Positions 12,290 through 24,609 of a stretch of DNA of 64,000 nucleotides are shown piece after piece (position 1 is the stretch's first letter; every line of letters starts with the position of its first letter). The stretch comes from Carettochelys insculpta (taxonomy: Eukaryota > Chordata > Testudines > Carettochelyidae), in contig NC_134161.1 of assembly GCF_033958435.1 (NCBI RefSeq), forward strand, positions 14,632,001 through 14,696,000, given 5' to 3'. The position numbers and the translations under genes were made by a program. The notes below the pieces were generated by a model, which ran no database searches, was not told the DNA's origin, and saw only the letters and a list, made by a program, of their open reading frames with translations.

Positions 12290-12751
12290 GTAGGTCGTCT
12301 TTCTACTAAAATACGGGGTGGGGGGGAAAGAAAGTAAGTGCCTTTGTGAGCATGTACGGCATTTACTCATGTCCTTTGTAGGATTCAGCAGATAGCTCAC
12401 ATCTAGTGAGCAGGATTCTGGGTCTTTGGGAGGGGAGCTGCTTCAAGGAACTTTGCAACTTCCTGGTTGAAAGGCACTAGCTTCCTATTTTACATTAGTG
12501 CCTATGGAAGCCTGGTATCTGACCACAGGTAGGCTAAACCGAGCAATAATTGCTGCTTACTGGACAATTTTAATGTTATCTTGTTATCCTCCTCACCCCA
12601 CCCTACTTCTGTCTTCTGCCTGAGTCCTGCTTAAGAACTGCCTGTACTACCAATAAGACATCTTGTGTGTGTCTTGCTGTCCTTTTCTGAAGTGGAATGA
12701 GACTTGTGGCTGTCTCCCTCTAGAGGCAATAAGCCAACAAAGATAAAAGCC

Positions 12752-12960
12752 TGAGGCTGTGGTCACACTACAGAAACCTGTCAACAGAAGTCACTGTCGA
12801 AAGAGATTTCCCAATAAAACTTCTGTAGACAGAGAGTGGCCACACACAAAAGCCAGTCGGGAGAGTGCTCCACTGTTGACAGAGCAGCTGGATTGCCCAG
12901 CTGCTCTCTTGGCAAAAGAGGCACCTGAAAGCTGAGCAGACAGGGCTGCCCATTGCTCTG
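12752..12960. mobile_element. Partial hAT-like MITE (GGCTRTGTCTACACT termini)
   Basis: It starts GAGGCTGTGGTCACACTAC, a decayed form of the terminus seen at 31621, 44387, 45064, 53740 and 55086. It is internally rich in GTCAACAG/CTGTTGAC motifs. The other end was not located. Confidence 0.55.
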
Positions 12961-12984
12961 GAGTCAGAAGGAAGTGCAGCTAGG

Positions 12985-13150
12985 TGGATCAAGCATAGGG
13001 TTTGGACTCAAGACATGGCTTCTATTTCTAGTTCTGATGTTGGAAGACCTTGGTGGAGTCGCTCTGTGCCTCAGTTTTTCCATCTTCAAAATGGGAATAA
13101 TGATACTCACCTCCTGTTCTCTGATATCTGCTGATGGAAAAGAGCTAATT
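12985..13150 (+). repeat. MIR/CORE-SINE-like element
   Basis: The MIR-like 3' half is visible as GTGCCTCAGTTTTTCCATC followed by AAAATGGGAATAATGATACT. It is diverged, with no clear ends. Confidence 0.65.
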
Positions 13151-13983
13151 AAGAGCCAGGAAATTGTCCTAAATTCAGCAACATTTCTGTAAGATCGTGG
13201 TCTTGGTTTTCGTTTGGGCCAATGAAAGTATTCTATAGCTAGAACACATTCCTTCTCCTCTTCCCCACTCGTCCAGGGCCATGTGTTGCAACTAACTCCA
13301 AGGGGGAGGTTGTAGTCTCATTAAAGGGGTGAGCCTTCCTGTGTACCAGCATACCCACCTGGTGTTCACAGTCTGATACTTGCCTCACCAAGTGATGATC
13401 TGTAATTCCAAATTTACTACTAAATTCTTTGCTTTGTGTTCCTCACGACCCATGTGTGTCCTATCTGCCAAACAGATGGTAGGGTCTGCGGAGCAGGAAA
13501 CGATCAATGACTGAGGTTCTTAGGCGATACCATACTAATTGCTCTCTCTGGGACATGACTTCCAGAGGCTTGATTTCCACAGGAATAATGCCAAATACCA
13601 GGTCGACTGTTTGTACTGGTACAGGTAAAAGTATCAAAACTGGAGGTGATCAGTGGGTATCTTCCCCACCACCGTTGCTCTGTTTGTGGCTTGGAAACAC
13701 CTACCTCTTCTTCACACGTTTTCCTGTTTCTAGAGCTGAGCCCAAGTTAGAAACAGACAATTCACCAACTGTTCATGCTAAACCTAGCCCCATGGGGCCA
13801 TGATCCTGACTGAGAGTCTTTGTGTGACAGTGTGATACAAGCATTCATTTTTGTTTTGTTTTGCATCCTCTTATTGACCATACAAGTCTCGTTTATTCAT
13901 AATTTGCAAGTTATTACTGATTTAATCAGTGACTAACTTTTGCTCTGTAGATTGTTCAGAGTGGGAATCCTACAGTCATGTCT

Positions 13984-13984
<1 letters not shown>

Positions 13985-14017
<33 letters not shown>
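13985..14017. repeat. Poly(T) tract
   Basis: A run of 33 T residues. This could be the poly(A) of a reverse-strand retroposed sequence, but no body could be identified beside it. Confidence 0.9.
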
Positions 14018-14089
14018 CCTTGTGTCACTAACTGACACAGTGTAAATCTCAGCTTGCATGTTCAACAAGAAGCAGGATTGTCCAGTCTC

Positions 14090-14215
14090 TGTGGCAGAGA
14101 GCAAGGAAAATCACTTAGCCCTTCTCTGCCTCTCTTTTCTCCCTTCTGTAAAATGGGGATAATAGCACCGCTTTGTCTCCCTAAGGGTTTGGGAGAATGG
14201 ATACATTAAAGACAG
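14090..14215 (+). repeat. MIR/CORE-SINE-like element
   Basis: Contains CTGTAAAATGGGGATAATAG preceded by AAATCACTTAGCCCTTCTCT, the hallmark of MIR-type SINEs. Confidence 0.7.
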
Positions 14216-14259
14216 ACAGATGTTCACACACTATGATAATGCAGGGCCAAATAAGCACT

Positions 14260-17200
14260 TAAGATGAAATTCAGGCTGGGGGAAAGCGACCTCTGGGCAA
14301 AAAGCCAATTTAAAGTTATTGAACCACTTATGTCCCATGTAAACCTATCATGGTTTGTGTAGGCTTCAGCAGTGCATAGGGTCTATGCTGGCCCTCTGCC
14401 CTTTTCACCCATTATTAGATCTACAAATTGGCTGGCTGTTCAGAAAAGAGCAATGAAAATGCAGGATTAATGCAACAGAACTGCTACATTTCACAATCTT
14501 TTGTATCATTCAGAATTCATTCTGGGCAAATATTCAAACATTTGAACTAACTTTTTTTGTGGGTCGTGTGTGCCAGCAGTCATGGTAGTGAAGCACAAGG
14601 ATTGGTATGTTAGCAGGAGGCAGGCTGTGGTTGAACTAAAATTCCCCTTTGAATGCAAGGGAATATGCCCTTCATTTCTTAATTCAGATGTTTGCTCCAC
14701 TCTGGGGGTGACAGGCTATGATGGGGCTATGCTGCCGGTTCTCTGCTCTGGCTAAATCTATGCTTGCAATGTTTGGACATACTTCAAACGCTGGCTAAGC
14801 TGTTCTGGAAAAGTTCTGTGTTTTCTCCTCTTCTCTGCCCAAGTACACTCTGGAGGGATGAGAGTACCTGTGACACAGGCCCCTCTCCTCCTGCAGGGTC
14901 TGCGAAGCATCAGAGCGAATGCAGGACTCGGGGCCCAATCCAAAACCTGCTTGAAATCAGTGGGGGGAAACTCCCATTGGCTTCAGATCCTTAACATAAA
15001 AGAAATCTGATTCCCTTAGCACCGCTGATTTTTTTTTGTAAGGGATTCTTCTCTTCAGTTCAGTTCTCTCTACTGTACTTTAATTTACCCTTTTTTTTTT
15101 TTTCCTTCTTTTATGTTGACTTGCCTTTATAGTCTAGAAGAGTTTCAGACTTTGCTCGAGAGGAAACCCTTATTTGTGTATATTGCTCCGCACTTTCATA
15201 TCTTGTCCTCTCCTCTTCTTTGGTTGCACACGTCAGTCCTGCACTGTCTTCTAATCTCTTTATGAAGAGAAGGCTATTTTCTTTTGATGACTCTCAGGTT
15301 GGGAAAAGAAACAGAAGGAAAACCCAAGTGTAAAACCGTCCCTATGTGATACAAAACTGCAGCTTTGCTAAAAGTTTCAGGCTACTTGCGCTAACAGAAG
15401 AATTTTTGCCTTTGATGCGAAAGTTTATTTACCTTGTGCTCTAAGACAGATAAGATTATGAAGTGATATGAATAGGGGAAAGCGAGACTTGTAGTTTAAC
15501 TGGAACATAAAAAGTGTGTGTGGGGGGCCTGGATGGAAGGAGGGGTTATGTTTTAAAACAATGCGAAAATCTGCAACTGGAATGTTTATCCCTCTTTTTG
15601 CGTCACAGAGATGCAAGAGCATAACTTCCTGCAGCCGGGCTGGGTGTTGTGTAGAGTGTCAGGAAAAGTTTGCACTTTTCTGCTTGTGAGCCTGAACGTG
15701 AACCACTCACCCTGAATCCGTGGCGAGCTTTCCCACCTCCGCATCACTTCAGGCAAAGGGGAAATTAGAATGTTGGAGGCAGCTGTTGTGGAGGAAAGAG
15801 ATGAGGTAGCAAAGGCGTGTGCTCCGCAGTCAGCATTGCGACCCGTAAGAGGAGCAAAGTCTCTCTGGCTAATGTTCTTACGTGGGTTGATGGTTACAAG
15901 CCACCTTTCACGGAGGAGGTTGGGAGTGGAGGGTAGCTCAGGACTGAAGACAAACAGGAGGCAGGTGCAGACTGAGGGGAAGGAGGAAGGCACAGGACTA
16001 GGACAGCAGGGAATGCTGCAGTTAGGCATAAGAGGCAGTGAGGCAGGAGGATGATGAGGGACAGTGGAATGGTACTGCAGCAGTGAGGTGTATATACTGT
16101 ATTGGTGACCCCAGGACACCGGCCTGCTCATGAAGTGGCTAGCCTGGGCCCTCTTCTGTAAGCCTTACGTTTCCTTAGCAAAAAGGGAGAATGGCCCCAA
16201 CAACCAGAAACCTGCAGGGACTGAGGAGGAGCCAGATCTGGCCTCTTGCAGTTCAGGTGGGCAAGTGAGAGTCCAGAAAGGTGATGGAACAGGGGGTCTG
16301 AGTCTTCTTCCCATGTGGGGAGATGAGGGCACGCTGCCCTTTGGGTGAGGCTTTCTGCACCCGACAGGATTTGGCCTCTGGGCTGCTGCACCCCTTGCAT
16401 TCTGAACAGCTGCAGGCATGGAGGGGTCACCTCATGCCAGCTGGTCATTGTCTTCACAGTACTCCTGGCCTGTCCAAGGGCAGGTCAGATTGGGGATCCT
16501 TGTGAAGTCATGGGGGCTTGTCTGGTGTGTGTCGAAGACTCTGGTTTGGATCAGTCAAATTCTTGCTCTGGCTTTAGGCAGCCAGGAATGTAACTTCTCC
16601 TCAGGAGAAGCTAGCCTGGTCCTTTGTGAGGTGGATCTCCATAGGTTACAGAGCCCGTCGCTTTCCTAGATCACCTGTGCAAAGTGAGGCATTAGCAACT
16701 CTCTGGTGCTCCATGTGAAATGGCCGCAAGCCTCCTCCCGCTGCCTCCGCCCCATCTATCTGAGGGGCCTCCACACAATCCCAGAACACCGCCCTGCCTC
16801 ACCTAACTGAGGGGCCTATGCTCCACAAGATCTCAGAGCGCCTCTCTCCCACCCCCATCCCTGCTCCAGGCACTGTGTTATCCAGCTCAGCAGATGATGG
16901 AGGAGGCATTTGGAAGCATGTTACCCTTACAGAGGTAAGTTGAGGTGGAATCTGATGCCCTGGCCTGCTTCACCTCTTCTTCCCAAGACTCTACCCCATC
17001 TTCTTTTCTCCACTGCTTTTCCCCTTACACCCCACCACCTGGGTCAATAGCTATTTGCCTGCTTTGCTGAGGCTGGGAGCTGCAGCTGCCTGACGCAGGT
17101 AGGAGGTGGCCCTGGCCTTCCCACTTCCAGTAACTGGACTTTGGGTGTCCTGTGCATAGATCTGACCAGAGAGTGTCTGGTCCCCATTTCGACCAGCTGA

Positions 17201-17337
17201 AAACCAGCCCCTGGCTACCCTGCTTTCAGCAGAATGAAAGCTGTCTCCCCAGTTATCAGCCAGGTACCATGACTGCTCGAAAGAAACAGATCTGAGGGTG
17301 GTGATCAGACCTGGGAACTGAAATATTCTTGGCAACC
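14260..17337. other. Intron DNA without recognised elements
   Basis: Open frames of up to 181 codons occur on both strands between 15586 and 16670, but they lack splice context and protein-family signals. I see no exon here. Confidence 0.5.
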
Positions 17338-17350
17338 TCTTCTGTAGCTG

Positions 17351-17934
17351 AATAGTAACAGAGAGGTAGCAGTGCTAGTCTATATACTATGAAAGCAAAG
17401 AAGCAGTCCAGTAGCACTTTATAGACTAATAAAATAATTTATTAGGTGATGAGCTTTCGTGGGACAGACCCACTTCTTCAGACCATAGCCATACCAGAAC
17501 AGACTCAATATTTAAGGCACAGAGAACCAAAAATAGTAATCAAGGTTGACAAATCAGAAAAATTAGCAGCAAGGGAAGCAAATCAGAGAGCAGAGGGGCA
17601 GAAGGGGGTGTGTGGGGGGAGTCAAGAATTAGATAAAGCAAAGTATGTAAAAGAGCCCCTATAATGACGTAGGGGACTTTTACATACTTTGCTTTATCTA
17701 ATTCTTGACTCCCCCCACACACCCCCTTCTGCCCCTCTGCTCTCTGATTTGCTTCCCTTGCTGCTAATTTTTCTGATTTGTCAACCTTGATTACTATTTT
17801 TGGTTCTCTGTGCCTTAAATATTGAGTCTGTTCTGGTATGGCTATGGTCTGAAGAAGTGGGTCTGTCCCACGAAAGCTCATCACCTAATAAATTATTTTA
17901 TTAGTCTATAAAGTGCTACTGGACTGCTTCTTTG
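17351..17934 (-). mobile_element. Retroposed hairpin: 258-bp perfect inverted arms with 13-bp TSD
   Basis: Arms at 17396-17653 and 17677-17934 are exact reverse complements over 258 bp, with a 23-bp spacer that itself can partly pair. The whole insertion, 17351-17934, is flanked by the perfect 13-bp direct repeat TCTTCTGTAGCTG at 17338-17350 and 17935-17947. That is the signature of target-primed retroposition. The left end carries the full tail of the family (reverse complement of GACTAGCACTGCTACCTCTCTG). The right end stops inside the shared tail at CTGGACTGCTTCTTTG. Each arm contains the core CCCACGAAAGCTCATCACC also found at 49599. The 69-codon frames read from each arm are the same by symmetry and are not evidence of a gene. 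Confidence 0.92.
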
Positions 17935-18119
17935 TCTTCTGTAGCTGGGGACACTTCAGTAGGGCTCTGCCTTTAGACAGAATTATTTGACTTTAGTGAT
18001 AAGTAAGATCATCCTATTTTTAGTGGGTGAGATGGATGAAATTACTCAAGGTCAGGAAAAGGAAATTTCCATGAGACTTTTTGAGCTGCATTCGACCGAT
18101 CCTAATAGTGAGTTGTGTC

Positions 18120-18297
18120 CAGCGTTCCCTCTAATGTCTTCCATCCGGGGTGGAATAAATTTTGTGAAACGCACGAAGGCATGTGCACCACCAACAGACA
18201 CACCTGCTGCCTGCTGTGGGTGCTCTGCTAATCAGCTGGGCAGTACTTGAATCTCTCCCGGGCAGCCGCCCAAGTGCTCATGTTACAGGGAATGCTG
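18120..18297 (+). mobile_element. hAT-like MITE, family A (copy 2)
   Basis: Starts CAGCGTTCCCTCTAA and ends TTACAGGGAATGCTG, with the internal motif GATGTGCACCACCAA-like. It is flanked by the perfect 8-bp duplication GTTGTGTC (18112-18119 and 18298-18305). This is the best-preserved target duplication of the family here. Confidence 0.92.
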
Positions 18298-18487
18298 GTT
18301 GTGTCCTGTTATAGATCATATGCAAACATCCTTTCATTAAGTAGGGTTTGATTGCTAAGGGCAATAGGATTAGGTGCCCTGTAGGCTCATCAATAAATGA
18401 GAATAAAACCTAGAATAAGAGGTGACGGAATTAGCTCCTAAAAACTTGATTCTGCTTCCTACCCCCAACCTGCACTCATCAGTGTCT

Positions 18488-18775
18488 AAGGCTGTGTCAA
18501 CACTACCCTGGAAGATGGACCCACTCATCGTCGATTCTCTGGGGTTTGATTGCCCAGGGACAATTGTTTGGTAGAGATGTGTGAAATCAACCTTTTGGGG
18601 TTAGCAGCAACCCTGTATTCCTTGCAAGACATGAGGAGTAAGACAGGTCAATGGGCGAAACTCTCCTGTCGACCTTCCTTAGTGAGGACAGCCAGGTAAG
18701 TTGATTTCAGATATGCAATTCTAGCTATGGCAATGGCATGGCTAGAATTGACTTATTTGACATTGACTTAGTTTC
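18488..18775 (-). mobile_element. hAT-like MITE, family B, truncated at right
   Basis: Reverse orientation relative to the copy at 31621-31919. Shared blocks include the terminus AAGGCTGTGTCAACACTACC, GTCGATTCTCTGGGG and TATGCAATTCTAGCTATG. The expected inverted terminus on the right is missing where a retroposon copy begins at about 18784. Confidence 0.75.
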
Positions 18776-18783
18776 TGCACCAG

Positions 18784-18912
18784 AAGCAGAAGAAGTGGGT
18801 CTTTCTCATGAAAACTCCTCACGTAATGAATAAAACTGTTAGTCTTTACAGTGCTAGAGGACTACTTGTTTTGCTTTGCGAAGATAGCCTAAGCCAGCTA
18901 CCCCTCTGTGAG
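18784..18912 (+). mobile_element. Retroposon copy with AGAAGTGGGTCT core
   Basis: A diverged plus-strand copy of the unit forming the hairpin arms at 17351. It reads AGAAGTGGGTCTTTCTCATG, then AGTGCTAGAGGACTACTTG and the tail AGCTACCCCTCTG. It retains the whole 3' tail. Confidence 0.75.
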
Positions 18913-19440
18913 GTAAGGATGTGTGCTTAGTGTGTTTTGACAGATGATGTTGATTTGTTTGTTTGTGTTTCGAGGGTTCTGAAGCTTTCTTCCTTTGGTC
19001 TCAATGTCTGTTGTCATTCAATGATTTTGACTCGCCTCTCCTATTGTTCCCACAACTGTCAACAATTCAATAGCTAAAAACAGGGGGAAAAGGCTTAAAT
19101 ATAGGCATGTGTTACCAATAGGAAAGTAAGAATTGACACCACTCAGAACACTCAGATGTTTGGCTTGAAATGTTCTGATGAGTCCCCGACTCTTTCTTGG
19201 ACCTTCTGCGCTGGCCTGGAAAAACCTCCCTGGCTCTCTAGTCAGACCTGCCATAACTCTTGCTGTAGCTGTTAGTCTGCCCTTCTGTACCCAGATAGTT
19301 TTGTGCGGGTTCATCCTGTGTTAAAGGCTGAGCTGTTTCGTCCAAACCAGGCCCTCCCCCTGTCCCTCCCCCCCACATTTGCTTAGGTCTTCTGGTATGT
19401 CAGATACAGGAGAAGCCAATGACATTGCTGGAGTGAGGAT

Positions 19441-19633
19441 CAGTGTTCCCGGTAAGCTGAGCACTTGGGTCTCCACTCAAGAGAGACTCAAGTGCCACCC
19501 TGCTGTTTAGCAGGACTCCCACAGCCACCCACAATTGACAGCATGTGGGTCCATGGGTGTGGCAAGTCTGCACATGCCTTCGTGAGCATAACAAAATTTA
19601 TTCCACCCCCATGGAAGAAAGAAGGGAGCGCTG
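19441..19633 (-). mobile_element. hAT-like MITE, family A (copy 3)
   Basis: Begins CAGTGTTCCCGGTAAG and ends GAAGGGAGCGCTG. Flanks GTGAGGAT and GTGCGGCT agree at 6 of 8 positions, consistent with an old target duplication. Confidence 0.8.
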
Positions 19634-22251
19634 GTGCGGCTGTGACCCTTCAGAAGGATGCCTGTCCTCGTCTTGCTGAGAGCACTAACCGTCGGAGTAT
19701 ACCCGTTGTTGCCCAAGGTTCCAAGTCCTGAGGCAATCGGAAACCCTGCTGCCTGATTGATCAGACTTGAGGGCTGCAACAGCGCAGTGAGTGACCCCTT
19801 GTGACGTGGGAGACCATTTTATTCCCAGCTATTCCTCCTGGGCTGAATCCTCAGCCAAATGGAGCTCGTGCTTTGTGCAGCTTGGGTGGGACAGGCTGTC
19901 TCCATGCCACTTTTCCAATCCCTGTTTATCAGGCTGCTGCAGTGTGAAATTGTCCCTGGCTGCTCTAAGGTAGCTCGCTGTGGCAAGCCCCTGGAAACTG
20001 CTCCGCCGGCTGAGCTCTGTCCGGAGCCAGGCCAGTACAATAGTACTTAGTGACATTTTTCCTTTTTAGGAGCCAAGGAGCTAGATCTGAGGTGATGGTA
20101 CCAACCCACTTTCAATCTCTTCTTGCCTTATGGAGTTCAGTGCTGAATGCAACTGGGGGCCTAGGTTGACAAAACGGCGTGTGATTTTCTCCTCTTCAAC
20201 AACACACGCTTGCTGTGATCTTCGCTCAGAATCATGCAGTGGCAGGACTCAAGAATGAAAAATAAATTCACGGGGGGCGGGGGGGGGCGCTCTCAGCTGG
20301 GTGACTCAGGACTCGGAGGACGCTGCCACCAAGATCCTGTCTTTGTTGCTCCGTTTTAGCTGTGAAACCTGCGCCCCTTACTCCCCACTCACCCCCTCCC
20401 CTTCCCCCAATCTCTAGTGGAGTTCCCCAGAGGAAGGCTCTCTTTGTGTGCATTTTCTGGGCTGTTTTCCAGGCCCTCTCTCAGAGGAAGCGGGAGGTTG
20501 GGGGGGAGTGAAGGCCAGCATGGCTCAGCCCCCAATGGCTTCTCCAGCTGCAGCACATTTTCGAAGCAAGGCCCAAAAAATGCTATGCATTTTTCAGTCT
20601 CCTTTTATCCTATTTTTAACAGCAGCCTCTTTCCCTGGCTCAGCCTTCTCTGACACTTGCCCCTCTCTGCACTCCCCCCGCACCAATGCCGCTGCCTCCC
20701 CCGCACTCTCTCCACAGAGATGAATGGGCTGCTTTTCACTGGGAAAACACATCTGCGTGTGCCTGGGAACCCCGACAGCCGTTCTCAGGCCCCCTTGGCA
20801 GGGCTTCCACTGCACTGGCCTTTCTGCTGCCCCTCCAGCAGCAAAGGGGGAGTGGGGTAGAGAGGGAAACAGGGGCATACAAGGAAGACAGGTTGGACTA
20901 AGAAGGCAGGGGAGGTGGGAGCTGAGGATGTTTGTTCACTGCGAGGCTAAATGAAAGCAATGAATTTGCATGAAGTTTGCTGCTCAGCTGCCCCATGTTG
21001 AGCTCACAGCTGTCTTCCTCTCTCTGCCTTCTCCCCCTCCCCACCCCTCTTCTTTATCCACTGCTGCTCCTGCCTGCAGCAGTCCAGCCCAGGGCCCTTA
21101 GCAGGAGCTTGGAATGGATGAATGGGCCCTTTCTGCCTCAGTCTCGCCTCATCCTGCAGCCTGAATCAGTGCAACTCTTTACAAGAACTCCAGCTTTTGT
21201 AGTCTGCTTCTGCTTATAACCTGGCTTGAGTTAGTTTCATTGGATGCCTCCTCCTGGCCCCAAGTCCGATTGGCTGGGAGCTTAACTGCATCATACCGCC
21301 TGCTCCTAATGCAGGCTCTGGAGTTAGTGTGGAATGGACACAGTTCTGTCCATTAAGGGGCACTCGCCCTGGCCCAGCTGCAAAGAGAGAAGATGCCTGG
21401 ATTCTTCAGCTGATCCAGAAAACCAAGGGCCATTTGTGGTCGTTGAATCTCCCCGTGCCCTGTGCACAAAGGCTGGGCTCCCAGTCCTTGTGAGCGCACG
21501 GCTCAGATTCAGCTGGGTAGTTGCATGCCATCTCCCAATCCTCTTCCGCATTAGTGGGATAGGGAGTCACACCATGACGCAGGCCCAGCCATTGTGCGGT
21601 GCTGCCTTCCTCCCCAGAGGCGAGTGAAGTGATTGACCTACGGGGGGCCAGTTCCTGCGAAGCGTGAGCATCTTCTGAGCCATGCTTAGCAGCTTCCAGC
21701 TGCCATTGGTAGCGCTGGGAGTTGAGGGCATGCTGCACCTTGAGCCTCTGTGGAAAGCATTTGTGGACTCTCTATGCAGGCGGGACAATGGGGGAATCTA
21801 CCTGGCTCCATGTGCACAAATTCCCACTGTAAGACATTGCTGACGTGCGCGCTGAAGGCTTATTTTCATTTGAACAGCAGATTTTGCTTTTGTGTTTATT
21901 TTTTATTGGAGTCTGGAAAATCCTGCCCCTCTGTCTGATTGGAGGCAAGAGCCCTTTGCAGTAGGCCACTGCAGGCATCTGAGCTTGCACCTTCCAGCAT
22001 TAAAGCCTTTCACTCTTGAGCTGAAGGAGCAACTCTTCTAGGCTGTAGCACTAGAAGACCCATATCCTCTGTGGTTCAGCTGTTGCAGGGGGATACTGCA
22101 TCCATCGTACACTGGGTTAGGCTGCAAGAGTTAGACCAGTGGTTGAAGAAACCTGTCCTTTCCTAGATGGCCACAGCACACGAGCCACCTTCTGTGCTAG
22201 GTGCCAAAGCTCCTCACAGAGGGTGGACTCTTTCAAGGCCAGTCTCCAAGG
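19634..22251. other. Intron DNA, no exon recognised
   Basis: Moderately GC-rich between about 20260 and 21130. It has a G-run stretch at 20273-20290 and a perfect octamer ATTTGCAT at 20964-20971. Open frames of up to about 110 codons have no family signal. Confidence 0.45.
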
Positions 22252-22384
22252 CAGCGTTCCCTCTAATTTTTAACATCCAGGGGCAGAATAAATTTTTGTG
22301 GTGAGCATGGAATCTGTATGGATGTGCACCACCAATAGAAACACAGGCTGTCCACAGTGGGTGGCTGTGGGCACTCTGCTTATC
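22252..22384 (+). mobile_element. hAT-like MITE, family A (copy 4, truncated)
   Basis: Starts CAGCGTTCCCTCTAATTTTT and contains GATGTGCACCACCAATAG. Similarity fades near 22384 without the right terminus. Confidence 0.75.
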
Positions 22385-23692
22385 AAATCTTCATTGGATC
22401 AGATAAGAAAGCCACGGGCTAGTGCTGCCACAGATTTCTTACATGTCACCATGGAAGATGTGTTCCGTCTCAGGATGAGTTGCTCTCTCAAGGTTCAGAG
22501 TTTGTGCTTGCTGGTTAGGGCCTCCAGAAGCCACCAAGCTTTTCTGAGCCATTCTCACCTCTCTGGCCTGCAAAATGAGGGAGGGACCTGGCGGGTCATG
22601 GGAAGGAGAGTTATTGACAAGGTGTTTGAACCCATTTTGAGCCAGGCCAAGCTTGTGCATAAGCTCAGCTTGAAACAGGACTTTAACTGGGCTGTACTGT
22701 CTAGTCCTGTCATGGTGCCATCCCCACAGGGCCGGCAAGGCTCCCTCTTTAATGTATCTCTGAATGGAAATTGCTGTCTGGGTGATGTTTGGGGAGGTGT
22801 GTGAGTGGGGTGAGGAGCAGGGGGCTGGGACCCTGCAAAAACAGCCTGTTCCCTTCAGCTCCTGGCAGCATGGCGTGCTGCCCCCCTTCCCCCCAGATGT
22901 TCCCTGTGTTTATAGCTGCTGAAGCAGGAGACTGAACTCCCTCATTAATATGCTTTTTCTTGCTTTTAACATTGAAGCCTGGGCTCAAAGGCTGCAGCTG
23001 GATCAGAGCTGGGGGTGGGGAAGAGAAGGGAGGCGTGTGCGAACCTCCCATCCCATTCAACTTCCCCCTGCCGCCCCTAAATCCTCCCAAAATACACATG
23101 CCCCAAAAAAGAAAAACACTAGCAGATTTTTTATTTCAGAAAGTAAACACTCAGGCCACGGGGGTCTGGAGGTTATGGGAAAAGAGGAAACCATCAGGCT
23201 AATCAGGCAGGGACACACTTCCCCTGCTGAAATAAACCAGAAATCATTGCATTACAGGGCTCCTCTGCGGTTAACCCTGGCACAGCTGAGTGATGTGAGC
23301 TGGGGAACACTCTGAGTTTGTTCAAGCATCCCCTCATCCCCCAGATTTTCAGCCAGAATGGGATCCAGACAGCAAAGGCAGGGAGACAGGAGGTAGCGTT
23401 TCGTATTAACCCGGGGTATGGTGGGCCTTTTGCAAAAATGCAGCAGAGAAGTTATCGTTTCCCAATAAATTCTACAGAGTTTATAGACCGCCTTTTAGAA
23501 TTTGTCAGCAAATTTGATATGTGTTTTAGAATTCTGTAGAATTATTTCCAAAACATATCTAGAGATCATTCTCTGTTAGGATCCTGGAATTTTGTTGAAT
23601 CTGTTCAACTTCTGTTAGTTTTATCTGTATGACATTCTGGAAGATTTTTGCACAAGAGAAAGGAGTCATTGTAAATTCCTGGGGCTACGGAA
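22385..23692. other. Intron DNA, no exon recognised
   Basis: Open frames of up to 168 codons (22298-22804) partly overlap the MITE and show no protein-family pattern. AT-rich sequence from 23400 to 23660 contains repeated GAATT-type words but no clear element. Confidence 0.4.
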
Positions 23693-23875
23693 CAAGAGTT
23701 CCCTGTAAGCTGGGCATTTGGGTGGCCACTCAGTAGAGATTCGAATGCTGCCAAGCTGAGTAGCAGAATGCCCACAGCTAGGCTGTATGTTTCTGCTGAT
23801 GGTGCACATTTCCACTTTGATGCCTATAGAAAAATTTATTCTTCACATGGATGGAAAAGCCCGGAGGGAACATTT
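23693..23875 (-). mobile_element. hAT-like MITE, family A (copy 5)
   Basis: Recognised by GAGTTCCCTGTAAGCTGGGC at the left, GATGGTGCACATTTCC inside and GGAGGGAACATT at the right. Ends are approximate and no target duplication was resolved. Confidence 0.7.
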
Positions 23876-24609
23876 GGGCAGTCTGTGTTTGGTGTGTGTT
23901 TGCACAGCCTCCAACGCAGTGAGGAACTTGCCCATGACTACACCTTACTCAGCAGTGTTGACTGCCGCTGTGGGCCCTGGGACAAGCTGGGGGTGGGGGC
24001 TCATTCTGTGCCAAGAGTGGAAAAGGTGGGACCAAGGATGGTCAGCTCTCAGTGCTACCCATACCATGGTGTTGCCCCACGCTCCCTTGCAGCAGCGTTG
24101 CTGGGGCATTTCAAAGAGGCCCCCATTGCCTCTCACCCCCTGCTGTTGGCAAGGCTGGCTTATTGCTGTAGTATTTATGACTGAATCACATACTGCATGG
24201 ACCAGATTTCCAATAGGTCTTGAGCTCTTGCCTCTAACTCTGCACTTGGACTTTGCCGTCTTTAGTTTATGGTCTCAGGGCTAGCTCCTTTCAGTGGACA
24301 AATGGTGATGCTCTGCGGAAAAGGCACATTGCAAATAAATGTTGAAAAATACCTGAACTTGAAATTAATAAGTAATATTAATCAATTGCATGCTACCTGC
24401 AAACTCTAGCAAGACACTCACATGGCACCAGTCACCGGAGTACCAGGCAGCATTCTATAATAATCTGTTTTATCCTCTCTTCATCCCACGGATCTGGGGA
24501 AGCATTAGCCTCATTTAACAAATGAGGAACTGATTCAGAGAAGTTATAGGTAGGGTTTTCCAAGGAGCCCAAGGAAGGTAGGCAGCCAACTCCACTGAGT
24601 TTCAGACTT

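Noticed and set aside
15586..16131. A 181-codon reverse-strand frame
   Set aside because: No domain, no splice context and an equally open opposite strand; treated as chance.
17446..17884. Two matching 69-codon frames on opposite strands beginning MMSFRGTDPLLQ
   Set aside because: They are the same sequence read from the two arms of the perfect inverted repeat; the identity reflects the palindrome, not a conserved protein.
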